Assembly: GCA_903896775.1 (NCBI GenBank)
Contig: CAITZE010000327.1
Span: 1 to 9,546 of the forward strand
DNA length: 9,546 bases
Source of the DNA: an uncultured bacterium
GTDB taxonomy: Bacteria; Pseudomonadota; Alphaproteobacteria; Rhodospirillales; Rhodospirillaceae
Direction: 5' to 3'
The position numbers and the translations under genes were made by a program. Below the pieces are notes generated by a model. The model worked only from the letters and a program-made list of their open reading frames with translations, was not told the origin of the DNA and made no database searches. Positions 1 to 6,314 of the stretch are shown one piece after another (position 1 is the stretch's first letter; each line of letters opens with the position of its first letter).

Positions 1-16
1 AGGATTGGGATTAGTC

Positions 17-820
17 ATGGCACCTCAAACGTCAACCGCGCCGTCCTGGTCGGTCGTGGTGCCTTACTACAATGAAGTCCAATATCTTCCCGCGACTTTA
101 GCGTCGTTGCTGGCCCAGGATTTAAAGCCCTTCCAACTTATCTTGGTCGATAATGCCTCAACTGACGGCTCGGTTGACCTGTGCCGGGAGATTCTGAAAG
201 ATCGTACCGACGTCACGGTGGTTTATTTGCACGAACCGCGTCCCGGAAAAATCAATGCGCTGGAATGCGGATTGGCGCGCGTGAATACCGAGTTCGTTGC
301 CTTCTGCGACGCCGATACGCTTTATCCGCCGCATTATCTAAAACGCTGCGCCGACGTTTTTGCGGCCTCTTCATCCGATGTCGTGGCGGTGATGGCCAGC
401 AATCTCAGTGGCCCGCCGATTGAAGGCATCGCAAAGCGCCGGCAGATCAAGACCATGATCGTTGCACATTTGCTCAGTCGGCAAGCTCACACCGGCGGCT
501 TCGGACAAACCTTTCGGACGATGGCCTTGCGCGAAGCTGGGGGATATTCGGCGAAGCTTTGGCCCTTTGTGTTGGAAGATCACGAAGTCATGCAGCGCGT
601 CTTTAAGGTCGGCCGTGCAAAGTACGATTTTGATCTGTGGTGCGTGACATCAAACCGGCGTAACGACCGCACCGCTGTTAACTGGACGACCTTCGAACAG
701 CTGCTGTACCACCTCGTGCCCTTCACGTTTAAGGATTGGCTTTTTTACAGCTATCTCACGCGCAAATTCGCACAACGCAAAATGGATCAAACCCAATTGC
801 GCGCGAAGACGTGGCAATAA
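17..820 (+). CDS. Family 2 glycosyltransferase (GT-A fold)
   Basis: Predicted 267-residue cytoplasmic glycosyltransferase that would transfer a sugar from a nucleotide-sugar donor; acceptor and donor are unknown. The N-terminus shows the GT2 nucleotide-binding start (VVVPYYNE, residues 13-20, then LVDNASTDGS at 43-52). A metal-binding DxD follows in FCDADT (D98, D100), and an ED pair that fits the usual catalytic-base position lies at E187-D188 (VLEDHEV). There is no QxxRW motif of processive enzymes and no clear membrane helix, although the C-terminal 50 residues contain an aromatic, partly hydrophobic stretch (FTFKDWLFYSYL) that could touch the membrane. I chose the ATG at 17 because GGGA at 7-10 sits 6 bases upstream; a TTG at 5 is in frame but has no room for a ribosome site in the window. 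It converges on the ABC transporter gene with a 7-base gap. The family call is firm, the substrate is not. Confidence 0.88.
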   Translation: MAPQTSTAPSWSVVVPYYNEVQYLPATLASLLAQDLKPFQLILVDNASTDGSVDLCREILKDRTDVTVVYLHEPRPGKINALECGLARVNTEFVAFCDADTLYPPHYLKRCADVFAASSSDVVAVMASNLSGPPIEGIAKRRQIKTMIVAHLLSRQAHTGGFGQTFRTMALREAGGYSAKLWPFVLEDHEVMQRVFKVGRAKYDFDLWCVTSNRRNDRTAVNWTTFEQLLYHLVPFTFKDWLFYSYLTRKFAQRKMDQTQLRAKTWQ

Positions 821-834
821 CGGGTGTTTATTGC
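814..834. terminator. Palindrome spanning two convergent stop codons
   Basis: A perfect 7-base inverted repeat (GCAATAA at 814-820, TTATTGC at 828-834) has a 7-base loop. Each arm contains the CAA TAA end of one convergent gene, so both proteins end in Gln-stop. A transcript from either strand could fold it, which fits a small bidirectional terminator. However, the stem is AU-rich and no T-run follows on either side, so termination is only a guess. Confidence 0.3.
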
Positions 835-2621
835 GCCGCTACATCCGATGGCGGTGTTCCGGCATCCGCCGAGAATTGCAAAGCCGCGATGCGGGCATAG
901 AAAGGATTGCTGACCAAGAGTTGGTCGTGACGGCCCGTCGCCACCAAATGCCCATCGTCGATAACTGCGATACGGTCGGCGTTTACGACGGTGGCGAGGC
1001 GATGGGCGATGACCATGGTTGTGCGTCCCACCATCAGGCGTTCCAGCGCGATCTGCACCAGACGTTCGTTTTCCGCATCCAACGCGCTGGTTGCTTCATC
1101 AAGCAGCAATAGCGCTGGATCGCGCAGGATGGCGCGCGCGATGGCGATGCGCTGTTTCTGCCCGCCCGACAATCTCACGCCGCGTTCACCCAGAAAGCTT
1201 TTCATGCCGTCGGGCAGTTTGGAAATGAACTCCATGGCCGCAGCGGCTTCAGCGGCGGCATGCACCTCGGCGTCGGTCGCGGTGGGGCGGCCGTAGCGAA
1301 TATTCTCCATGGCGTCGGCCGCGAAGATAACCGGATCTTGCGAGACCAGGCCAATACGCGCGCGTGCTTCGCGCGGATCAACATCGCGCAAATCCATGCC
1401 GTCGAGGCGTACTGTGCCCGATTGTGGATCGTAAAAACGCAGCAAAAGCTGGAAGACGGTGGTCTTGCCGGCACCCGAAGGTCCCACCAGCGCCACGTGT
1501 TCTCCAGGGGTGATTGACAGCGATAGGCCCTTTAACGCCGCTGTGCCGGGACGTGACGGATAATGGAAAGTGACGTTTTCCAAATCCACCGCGCCACGCG
1601 CGGGCGTCGGCATGGCTTTCGGTTGGGCGGGCGCAATGATGTCGGGTGGGGTTTCCAGAAGCTCAATCAGGCGTTCCGTCGCACCCGCCGCGCGCTGCAA
1701 ATCACCCATAACTTCAGTCATGGCGCCGACCGACGCCGCTACCATGATGGCGTAGAAAATGAATGCCGACAGCGCGCCCGGTGTAATCTCGCCGGAGATG
1801 ACATCACGCCCGCCGGCCCAGACCACCGTGGAAATGGCGCTGAAGACGAGCAAGATGACAACCGCGCCCAGCATGGCGCGGGCAAAGATGCGCTTCATGG
1901 CGGTGCCGAAAGCGCTCTCGACGTTGCGGCGGAAGAAATCACGGTCGAGGTCTTCGTGCACGAAGGCCTGCACGGTGCGGATGGCGTTGAGGTTTTCCTC
2001 GGCGTATGAGCCCACGTCGGCCACACGGTCTTGCGTCTCGCGCGAAAGCTTACGCACCTTTCGGCCGTACCAGATGATCGGCACAATCACCGCCGGCACG
2101 ACCAGGGCCACTAGCCCCGTGAGCTTGATATTGGTGACGGTCAGCATGATCACGCCGCCTACCAGCGCAAAACCGTTGCGAATGGCGATGGAGAAGCTCG
2201 ATCCAATCACCTGCTGCAGCAGCGATGTGTCGGTCGTCAGGCGTGAGAGAATTTCGCCCGTCTTGGTGGTCTCGAAAAAGCCGGGACTCAGTTTTAGGAT
2301 GTGGCTGAAAACTGCCGTGCGGATGTCGGCGACCACGCGTTCGCCGATCCACGAGATATAATAGAACCGAACAAAGCTGCCGACGGCGATCACAAGGACG
2401 ATGCCGATCAAAATGGCCAGACCTTGATCCAGCATGGTGGCGCTGCCGGCGCTCAAGCCACGGTCGATGACAAATTTGAGGCCCGTACCGATGCTTAAAG
2501 TCGCAACGGAAGTAATTGCCAAAGCGACGCCGAAATAAGCGAGCTGGCGCACATAAGGGCGCATGAAGGCGTAAGTACGCTTGAGATAGGCGTAATTCTT
2601 ACTCCGGGGTCGGTCGGGCAT
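828..2621 (-). CDS. MsbA-related ABC exporter, fused permease/ATPase
   Basis: Predicted 597-residue half-transporter of the ABCB/MsbA-related type, expected to work as an inner-membrane homodimer that exports a lipid, drug or other hydrophobic substrate; the true substrate cannot be told. Residues about 20-310 form a six-helix ABC transmembrane domain. The C-terminal ATPase carries Walker A GPSGAGKTT (380-388, K386), Q-loop Q428, signature LSGGQ (484-488), Walker B LLLLDE with D508 and E509, and H-loop H540, so all catalytic residues are present. The frame stays open for another 216 codons upstream to 3269, but that stretch is antisense to dinB and looks like no transporter sequence. The ATG at 2621, followed by an Arg/Lys-rich start (MPDRPRSKN) and then the first helix, is therefore preferred. 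No Shine-Dalgarno is visible before it. The gene is divergent from dinB and convergent with the glycosyltransferase. Confidence 0.93.
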   Translation of the reverse strand: MPDRPRSKNYAYLKRTYAFMRPYVRQLAYFGVALAITSVATLSIGTGLKFVIDRGLSAGSATMLDQGLAILIGIVLVIAVGSFVRFYYISWIGERVVADIRTAVFSHILKLSPGFFETTKTGEILSRLTTDTSLLQQVIGSSFSIAIRNGFALVGGVIMLTVTNIKLTGLVALVVPAVIVPIIWYGRKVRKLSRETQDRVADVGSYAEENLNAIRTVQAFVHEDLDRDFFRRNVESAFGTAMKRIFARAMLGAVVILLVFSAISTVVWAGGRDVISGEITPGALSAFIFYAIMVAASVGAMTEVMGDLQRAAGATERLIELLETPPDIIAPAQPKAMPTPARGAVDLENVTFHYPSRPGTAALKGLSLSITPGEHVALVGPSGAGKTTVFQLLLRFYDPQSGTVRLDGMDLRDVDPREARARIGLVSQDPVIFAADAMENIRYGRPTATDAEVHAAAEAAAAMEFISKLPDGMKSFLGERGVRLSGGQKQRIAIARAILRDPALLLLDEATSALDAENERLVQIALERLMVGRTTMVIAHRLATVVNADRIAVIDDGHLVATGRHDQLLVSNPFYARIAALQFSADAGTPPSDVAAQ

Positions 2622-2762
2622 ATTCCAACGGGTCGGACCGCCGCTACGATTGCTCACACCATTTACCCCCAAAATGAAGGCCCTGAATTGGGGCTTTCCC
2701 GGGCCGAAGTCAATGCCTCCGGCAGGTGGTTTAGCCGCGCCGTTGGGCTTAAACTTAAAGGC
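2622..2762. promoter_or_regulatory. Divergent intergenic region, ABC exporter/dinB
   Basis: These 141 bases must hold the promoters of both divergent genes if each is transcribed separately. I found no convincing -35/-10 pair on either strand. I also found no alphaproteobacterial LexA box (GTTC-N7-GTTC) that would place dinB under SOS control. The only clear structure is an 8-base inverted repeat at 2676-2698, listed separately. Confidence 0.4.
2676..2698 (+). repeat. Inverted repeat upstream of dinB
   Basis: GAAGGCCC (2676-2683) and GGGCTTTC (2691-2698) pair over 8 positions, including one G-U if transcribed, around a 7-base loop. It lies 65 bases before the chosen dinB start. It could be an operator half-site pair or a hairpin in the dinB leader; no function can be assigned from sequence alone. 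Confidence 0.35.
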
Positions 2763-4061
2763 ATGGCGCACACCGCTCACCCTTCCGAATCCATCACCAC
2801 GCTGTGCCGCGACTGCCTGGCTGAGACAATCGTTTTTCAGCCCACATGTGCGCGTTGCGGCTCGGATCGTCTGGTTCACCACCCAGAGCTGGGTCGTCTT
2901 TCTATGGCGCATATCGATTGCGACGCCTTCTATGCCACGGTTGAGAAGCGTGACAACCCGGCCTTGGCCGACAAACCGGTTCTTGTCGGTGGCGGCGGGC
3001 GGCGCGGTGTGGTGTCGACGGCTTGCTATATCGCGCGGCGTTATGGCCCGCGCTCGGCCATGCCGATGTTCAAGGCGCTGCAGATGTGCCCACAGGCTGT
3101 GGTGATCAAACCCGACATGGCCAAGTACAAACGCGTAAGCCAGGAGGTGCGGAAAGTTTTCGACAGCGCCACGCCACTTGTGGAACCGCTGTCGCTGGAC
3201 GAAGCCTTTCTCGATCTCTCGGGTACCGCTATGCTTTTCAACCGCTCGCCTGCGGCAACACTTGCCCATATCGCACGCACAATCGAGCGCGAGGTGCGTA
3301 TCACCGTATCCATTGGCCTCAGCTACAATAAGTTTCTGGCGAAGATGGCGTCGGACCTCAAGAAGCCGCGTGGTTTAGCGGTCATCGGCCAAAGCGACGC
3401 AATCGAAATTCTTCACGACTTGCCGATCAATAAACTTCCCGGCGTTGGGCCATCGCTTGCGGATCGCTTGAAGGTGGATAGCCTGTTCACCATCGGCGAT
3501 TTGCAAAAACTCCCAGAGAAGCAGTTAGCCATGCATTACGGCGATACCGGCGCGCATCTCGCGCTGCTGGCGCGCGGTATCGATCACCGTGTTGTGAGCG
3601 TCGACCGTGAATCCAAAAGCATTTCGGCGGAAACCACGTTTGAATACGATATCGCCGATATCGCCGAGTTGCGCCGTCTCTTGTGGCCGCTGTGCGAGCG
3701 TGTCGCCGACCGCCTCAAATCGCAAGGGCTCGCGGGCCGGACCGTAACACTCAAACTCAAAACCGCGCGCTTCAAACTGCGCACGCGCAATCACCGCATG
3801 TCTGCACCGACGCAGTTGGCCGAAGTCATTTTTCGCTCCGCCGAACCGCTGCTTTTGAAAGAAGCTAAGGTCGGTCCGTTCCGTTTGATCGGCGTTGGGC
3901 TAGACACGTTAACCGATGCTGCTTTGGCCAATCCCCCTGACTTGTTCGGCGGGGTAGATCCGGGCGGGCAGCCCCATCACGCCCAGGTCGAACGCGCCAT
4001 GGATGCGGTTCGCGCCAAGTTCGGCCGCGCTGCGATCCGTAAAGGCCGTGCTGATCGCTAA
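2763..4061 (+). CDS. dinB: DNA polymerase IV with N-terminal zinc ribbon
   Basis: Predicted 432-residue Y-family translesion polymerase, able to extend past damaged or misaligned template bases at low fidelity. Residues 15-32 hold two CxxC pairs (C15, C18, C29, C32), a probable zinc ribbon, followed by HPEL. The polymerase core then begins with AHIDCDAFYATVE. D52 and the SLDE acids D146-E147 are the expected metal ligands, and Y57 aligns with the steric-gate position. A helix-hairpin-helix-like stretch (LPINKLPGVGPSLADRL) and the little-finger domain follow. PPDLF (D393-F395) may be the sliding-clamp contact, and the tail has the familiar MDAVRAKFG element. The frame extends 25 codons upstream to a TTG at 2688 with unconserved residues; the ATG at 2763 is preferred because family members begin just before the first CxxC. 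AAAGG lies only one base ahead of it, so the start is not certain. No SOS box is visible. Confidence 0.95.
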   Translation: MAHTAHPSESITTLCRDCLAETIVFQPTCARCGSDRLVHHPELGRLSMAHIDCDAFYATVEKRDNPALADKPVLVGGGGRRGVVSTACYIARRYGPRSAMPMFKALQMCPQAVVIKPDMAKYKRVSQEVRKVFDSATPLVEPLSLDEAFLDLSGTAMLFNRSPAATLAHIARTIEREVRITVSIGLSYNKFLAKMASDLKKPRGLAVIGQSDAIEILHDLPINKLPGVGPSLADRLKVDSLFTIGDLQKLPEKQLAMHYGDTGAHLALLARGIDHRVVSVDRESKSISAETTFEYDIADIAELRRLLWPLCERVADRLKSQGLAGRTVTLKLKTARFKLRTRNHRMSAPTQLAEVIFRSAEPLLLKEAKVGPFRLIGVGLDTLTDAALANPPDLFGGVDPGGQPHHAQVERAMDAVRAKFGRAAIRKGRADR

Positions 4062-4131
4062 ATCGTTATCACGCCGCGGAACCGTCGCTTGATGGAGGAA
4101 TCGAAGGCCCCTATTCTCGGTTTCCGACTAT

Positions 4132-4135
4132 AGGA
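4132..4135 (+). promoter_or_regulatory. Shine-Dalgarno for nadX GTG start
   Basis: AGGA lies 8 bases before the GTG at 4144 and supports that non-ATG start. The N-terminus produced (MKIALIGNGSIA) is exactly the beginning of a Rossmann fold, so both lines agree. Confidence 0.65.
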
Positions 4136-4143
4136 TCACTTTC

Positions 4144-4923
4144 GTGAAAATCGCGCTCATCGGTAACGGATCTATCGCCACGCTGGTTGCAGAGTTCTGC
4201 GCTACGCGTAAAGACCGTTTGCAGATCGTGGCCGCCCTCGCATCCGGGAAAAACGACGCCGGCGCTTATCCCGTCGTCGATACTTTGTCCGCACTGCTGA
4301 ACTTTGCGCCCGATATCGTGGTTGAATGTGCGGGCCACAGCGCGGTGGCGGCTCATGCCGTTCCAATTTTGGAAGCTGGTTTCGATCTCATCATCGTCTC
4401 CACCGGCAGTTTGGCCGACGCGGCGTTGTGGGATAAAATTCGCACAGCGGCAGAGCACTCAACGGCCCGTGTAAAGCTCGTGGCCGGCGCTTTGCCGGGC
4501 ATTGATGCTTTGTCCGCGGCCAAGCTTGCGGGCCTCACCAAGGTCATGCTGCGCTCGAAGAAGCCGCCGCTGGCTTGGAAAGGCACACCGGCTGAAAAAA
4601 CCCATAACCTTGAGGCGATCGCGACGCCGACAGTGATCTTTTCCGGTAATGCGCGCCAGGCCGCTCTGAGTTTTCCGAAAAACGCCAATGTCGCTGCGAC
4701 AGCGGCCCTTGCGGGCATCGGCTTCGAGGCGACAACCGTTGAGCTTGTCGCAGATCCCGGTATTACACAGAACGTCCATCACTTGGAGGCCGAAGGTGCC
4801 TTCGGCTCCATGACGTTGCAAATCAACGCCAATCCGTCGCCGGATAATCCAAAAACCTCGCATATCGCTGCCCTTGCCATCATGCGGCTCTTGGAAAACG
4901 AAGCGTCATCCATCGTGATCTAA
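4144..4923 (+). CDS. nadX: L-aspartate dehydrogenase
   Basis: Predicted 259-residue NAD(P)-dependent enzyme that oxidises L-aspartate to iminoaspartate (or aminates oxaloacetate in reverse). In family members it can replace L-aspartate oxidase (NadB) as the first step of NAD synthesis. The N-terminal Rossmann fold shows the glycine motif GNGSIA (residues 7-12). It is followed by ECAGHSAV (61-68), the GALPGIDAL segment that enters the DUF108 domain, and the conserved DPGITQNVHHLE, whose H212 fits the catalytic histidine. The ending NPSPDNPKTSHIAALA is also typical. Length is normal for the family. The start is GTG with AGGA 8 bases upstream. It lies 82 bases after dinB on the same strand, with no nadA or nadC beside it, so the NAD-pathway role is inferred from family only; an aspartate catabolic role is equally possible. 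The fold and reaction are well supported. Confidence 0.88.
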   Translation: MKIALIGNGSIATLVAEFCATRKDRLQIVAALASGKNDAGAYPVVDTLSALLNFAPDIVVECAGHSAVAAHAVPILEAGFDLIIVSTGSLADAALWDKIRTAAEHSTARVKLVAGALPGIDALSAAKLAGLTKVMLRSKKPPLAWKGTPAEKTHNLEAIATPTVIFSGNARQAALSFPKNANVAATAALAGIGFEATTVELVADPGITQNVHHLEAEGAFGSMTLQINANPSPDNPKTSHIAALAIMRLLENEASSIVI

Positions 4924-5020
4924 CCCACATGCGTGTGTGAATTCGGTACGCGGGATGGATTACACAGCCCGATTTATCCTATGATTGCCGCTGTACCGGT
5001 GCAGGCGAGGGCTCCGCGTC

Positions 5021-5623
5021 ATGAAATCCGACGACAACGCGCCACGGCAGCTTAAGGATGCGTCGGTCCTCATTGTCGAGGATCACACCTTTGTGCTCGA
5101 CCTTTTGGAGCGCATGCTGACATCGAAGGTCGGCGTGCTGCACAGCGCCCGGTCGGCTGAAGATGCCTTCTATAATCTCGAAAAGAGCCCAGGGCTCGCG
5201 CATGTGGTCGTCGTCGATTACCACCTGCTTGGTATGAATGGCCTAAAGTTGATTGAGAAAATACGTGCATCGAAGTCTGAGCTTTTAAAGAAGCTGCCGG
5301 TCATCATGTTGACCAGCGACAACAATATGGACCTCTACCGCAGCGCCGCGCGGCTTGGTATCTCGTCTTTCCTGATCAAGCCAGCGGCAGTGGCCACATT
5401 GGTTGAAGCGCTTGAAGGCGCCTTGGCTGGCCGAAAAGTTGCGGTGCCGCGTCTGGACGCAAAACAAATGGCGGACACCGTCGCGGCTTTTCCGTCAAAG
5501 CCTCGCGGCGAGAAATCGGATTCGTCGCCGTCGGAAGAGGCCGAATTACCTGTGGATGAGGAGGTCAAAAGATCTTCACGCAAAAATCCACCGCCGCGCA
5601 GTCCTGTGGACTTCAAGACTTAA
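5021..5623 (+). CDS. Receiver-only response regulator, charged tail
   Basis: Predicted 200-residue two-component receiver. Residues 14-135 are a complete CheY-like domain: acidic pocket E20-D21 (LIVEDH), phosphoacceptor D66 (VVVDYH), switch T98 (MLTSD) and K120 (FLIKP). All residues needed for phosphorylation are present, so it should be active. Residues about 140-200 are rich in Ser, Pro, Lys, Arg and Glu and look unstructured. No DNA-binding, GGDEF or other output domain follows, so signalling is probably by protein contact, as for CheY- or DivK-type regulators. No histidine kinase is nearby. I chose the ATG at 5021 because GAGG at 5007-5010 lies 10 bases upstream and the frame before it (TTG at 4985) adds unconserved residues. 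Its last 11 bases overlap the end of mtgA on the other strand. Pathway unknown. Confidence 0.87.
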   Translation: MKSDDNAPRQLKDASVLIVEDHTFVLDLLERMLTSKVGVLHSARSAEDAFYNLEKSPGLAHVVVVDYHLLGMNGLKLIEKIRASKSELLKKLPVIMLTSDNNMDLYRSAARLGISSFLIKPAAVATLVEALEGALAGRKVAVPRLDAKQMADTVAAFPSKPRGEKSDSSPSEEAELPVDEEVKRSSRKNPPPRSPVDFKT

Positions 5624-6284
5624 GACAGCTCGCCAGTGTGCCCAAACGTGCAGCCCGTCCTTGTAACGTTTCGGCACGCCCGCGCACGTAAGGGCCTGGG
5701 TCGGACGCATTCCACTTGCGCGGATTGGGCAGTACAGCGGCCAGTAACGCCGCTTCGTGAGGTGACAATGCCGCGGCGCTTTTGTGGAAGTGATGCCGCG
5801 CGGCAGCCTCTGCGCCATAGACACCGGGCGCCCATTCTACGACGTTCAGGTAAACTTCCATAATGCGCGGCTTGGGCCAGAGCGTCTCGATATATACGGT
5901 GAACCAAGTCTCCAAACCTTTGCGTAGCCATGTACGGTCGGGCCAAAGAAAGACATTCTTCGCGGTCTGCTGGGAAATGGTGCTGCCTCCGCGCAAGGTC
6001 TCCTGATCGTCGTCGTCCAAATACTGGTCCAGCGCCTTCTGAATGGCGGCGGCGTCGAAACCGTGATGATTACAGAAGTTCTCGTCCTCTGCTGTGAGAA
6101 CCGAGCGCGCTAGGACAGGCGCGATGCGCGCCAAAGGCACCCAACTGTAATTGAATTTACCGCCGCGGATGAGCATGAGCGGTGTCACGGGTGGCGCGAT
6201 CATGCGATAGGCAAATACAACAACCGCTGGGAGGACAATGGTGATGGCCAGCAGAATCAAGATGATTTTGAAAAAACGTCGCAC
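5613..6284 (-). CDS. mtgA: Monofunctional peptidoglycan glycosyltransferase
   Basis: Predicted 223-residue GT51 enzyme that polymerises lipid II into glycan strands at the outer face of the inner membrane, without a transpeptidase domain. A basic start is followed by one membrane anchor (about residues 5-26). The GT51 motifs come in order: AEDENFCNHHG (E66 is the expected catalytic glutamate), RGGSTISQQTAKN (about 98-110), RKGLE, and RIMEVYLN (140-147) followed by E150 in VVEWAPGVYG. Length is normal. The frame allows a TTG at 6290, but AGGTGA at 6292-6297 is only one base from it and 7 bases from the GTG at 6284, so I take GTG. It is the last gene of the probable thiC-GT41-mtgA unit, 30 bases after the GT41 stop, and its 3' end overlaps the response regulator by 11 bases. 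Function is well supported. Confidence 0.95.
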   Translation of the reverse strand: MRRFFKIILILLAITIVLPAVVVFAYRMIAPPVTPLMLIRGGKFNYSWVPLARIAPVLARSVLTAEDENFCNHHGFDAAAIQKALDQYLDDDDQETLRGGSTISQQTAKNVFLWPDRTWLRKGLETWFTVYIETLWPKPRIMEVYLNVVEWAPGVYGAEAAARHHFHKSAAALSPHEAALLAAVLPNPRKWNASDPGPYVRGRAETLQGRAARLGTLASCLKS

Positions 6285-6291
6285 GCTCAAT

Positions 6292-6297
6292 TCACCT
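6292..6297 (-). promoter_or_regulatory. Shine-Dalgarno deciding the mtgA start
   Basis: AGGTGA read on the minus strand is followed 7 bases later by the GTG at 6284. The alternative in-frame TTG at 6290 is only one base away, too close for use with this site. This selects a start two codons shorter than the longest frame. Confidence 0.65.
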
Positions 6298-6314
6298 GCT
6301 GGTAGATGTGAGTC

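Noticed and set aside
1759..2361. 200-codon open frame on the + strand inside the ABC exporter
   Set aside because: Antisense to the transmembrane domain of the exporter; Ser/Thr/Met-rich with no domain, as expected of a shadow.
2622..3269. Open 216-codon extension at the 5' end of the ABC exporter frame
   Set aside because: It lies antisense to the well-supported dinB gene and has no transporter-like sequence. The exporter has a natural basic N-terminus at 2621.
4062..4143. Possible terminator or promoter between dinB and nadX
   Set aside because: The only inverted repeat (GGAACCG with CGGTTTCC) has a loop of over 30 bases and a bulge, and the -35/-10 candidates have poor matches.
4924..5020. 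Possible promoter for the response regulator (TATGAT at 4980-4985, TTACAC at 4960-4965)
   Set aside because: The spacing is only 14 bases and no other box fits, so it is not better than chance.
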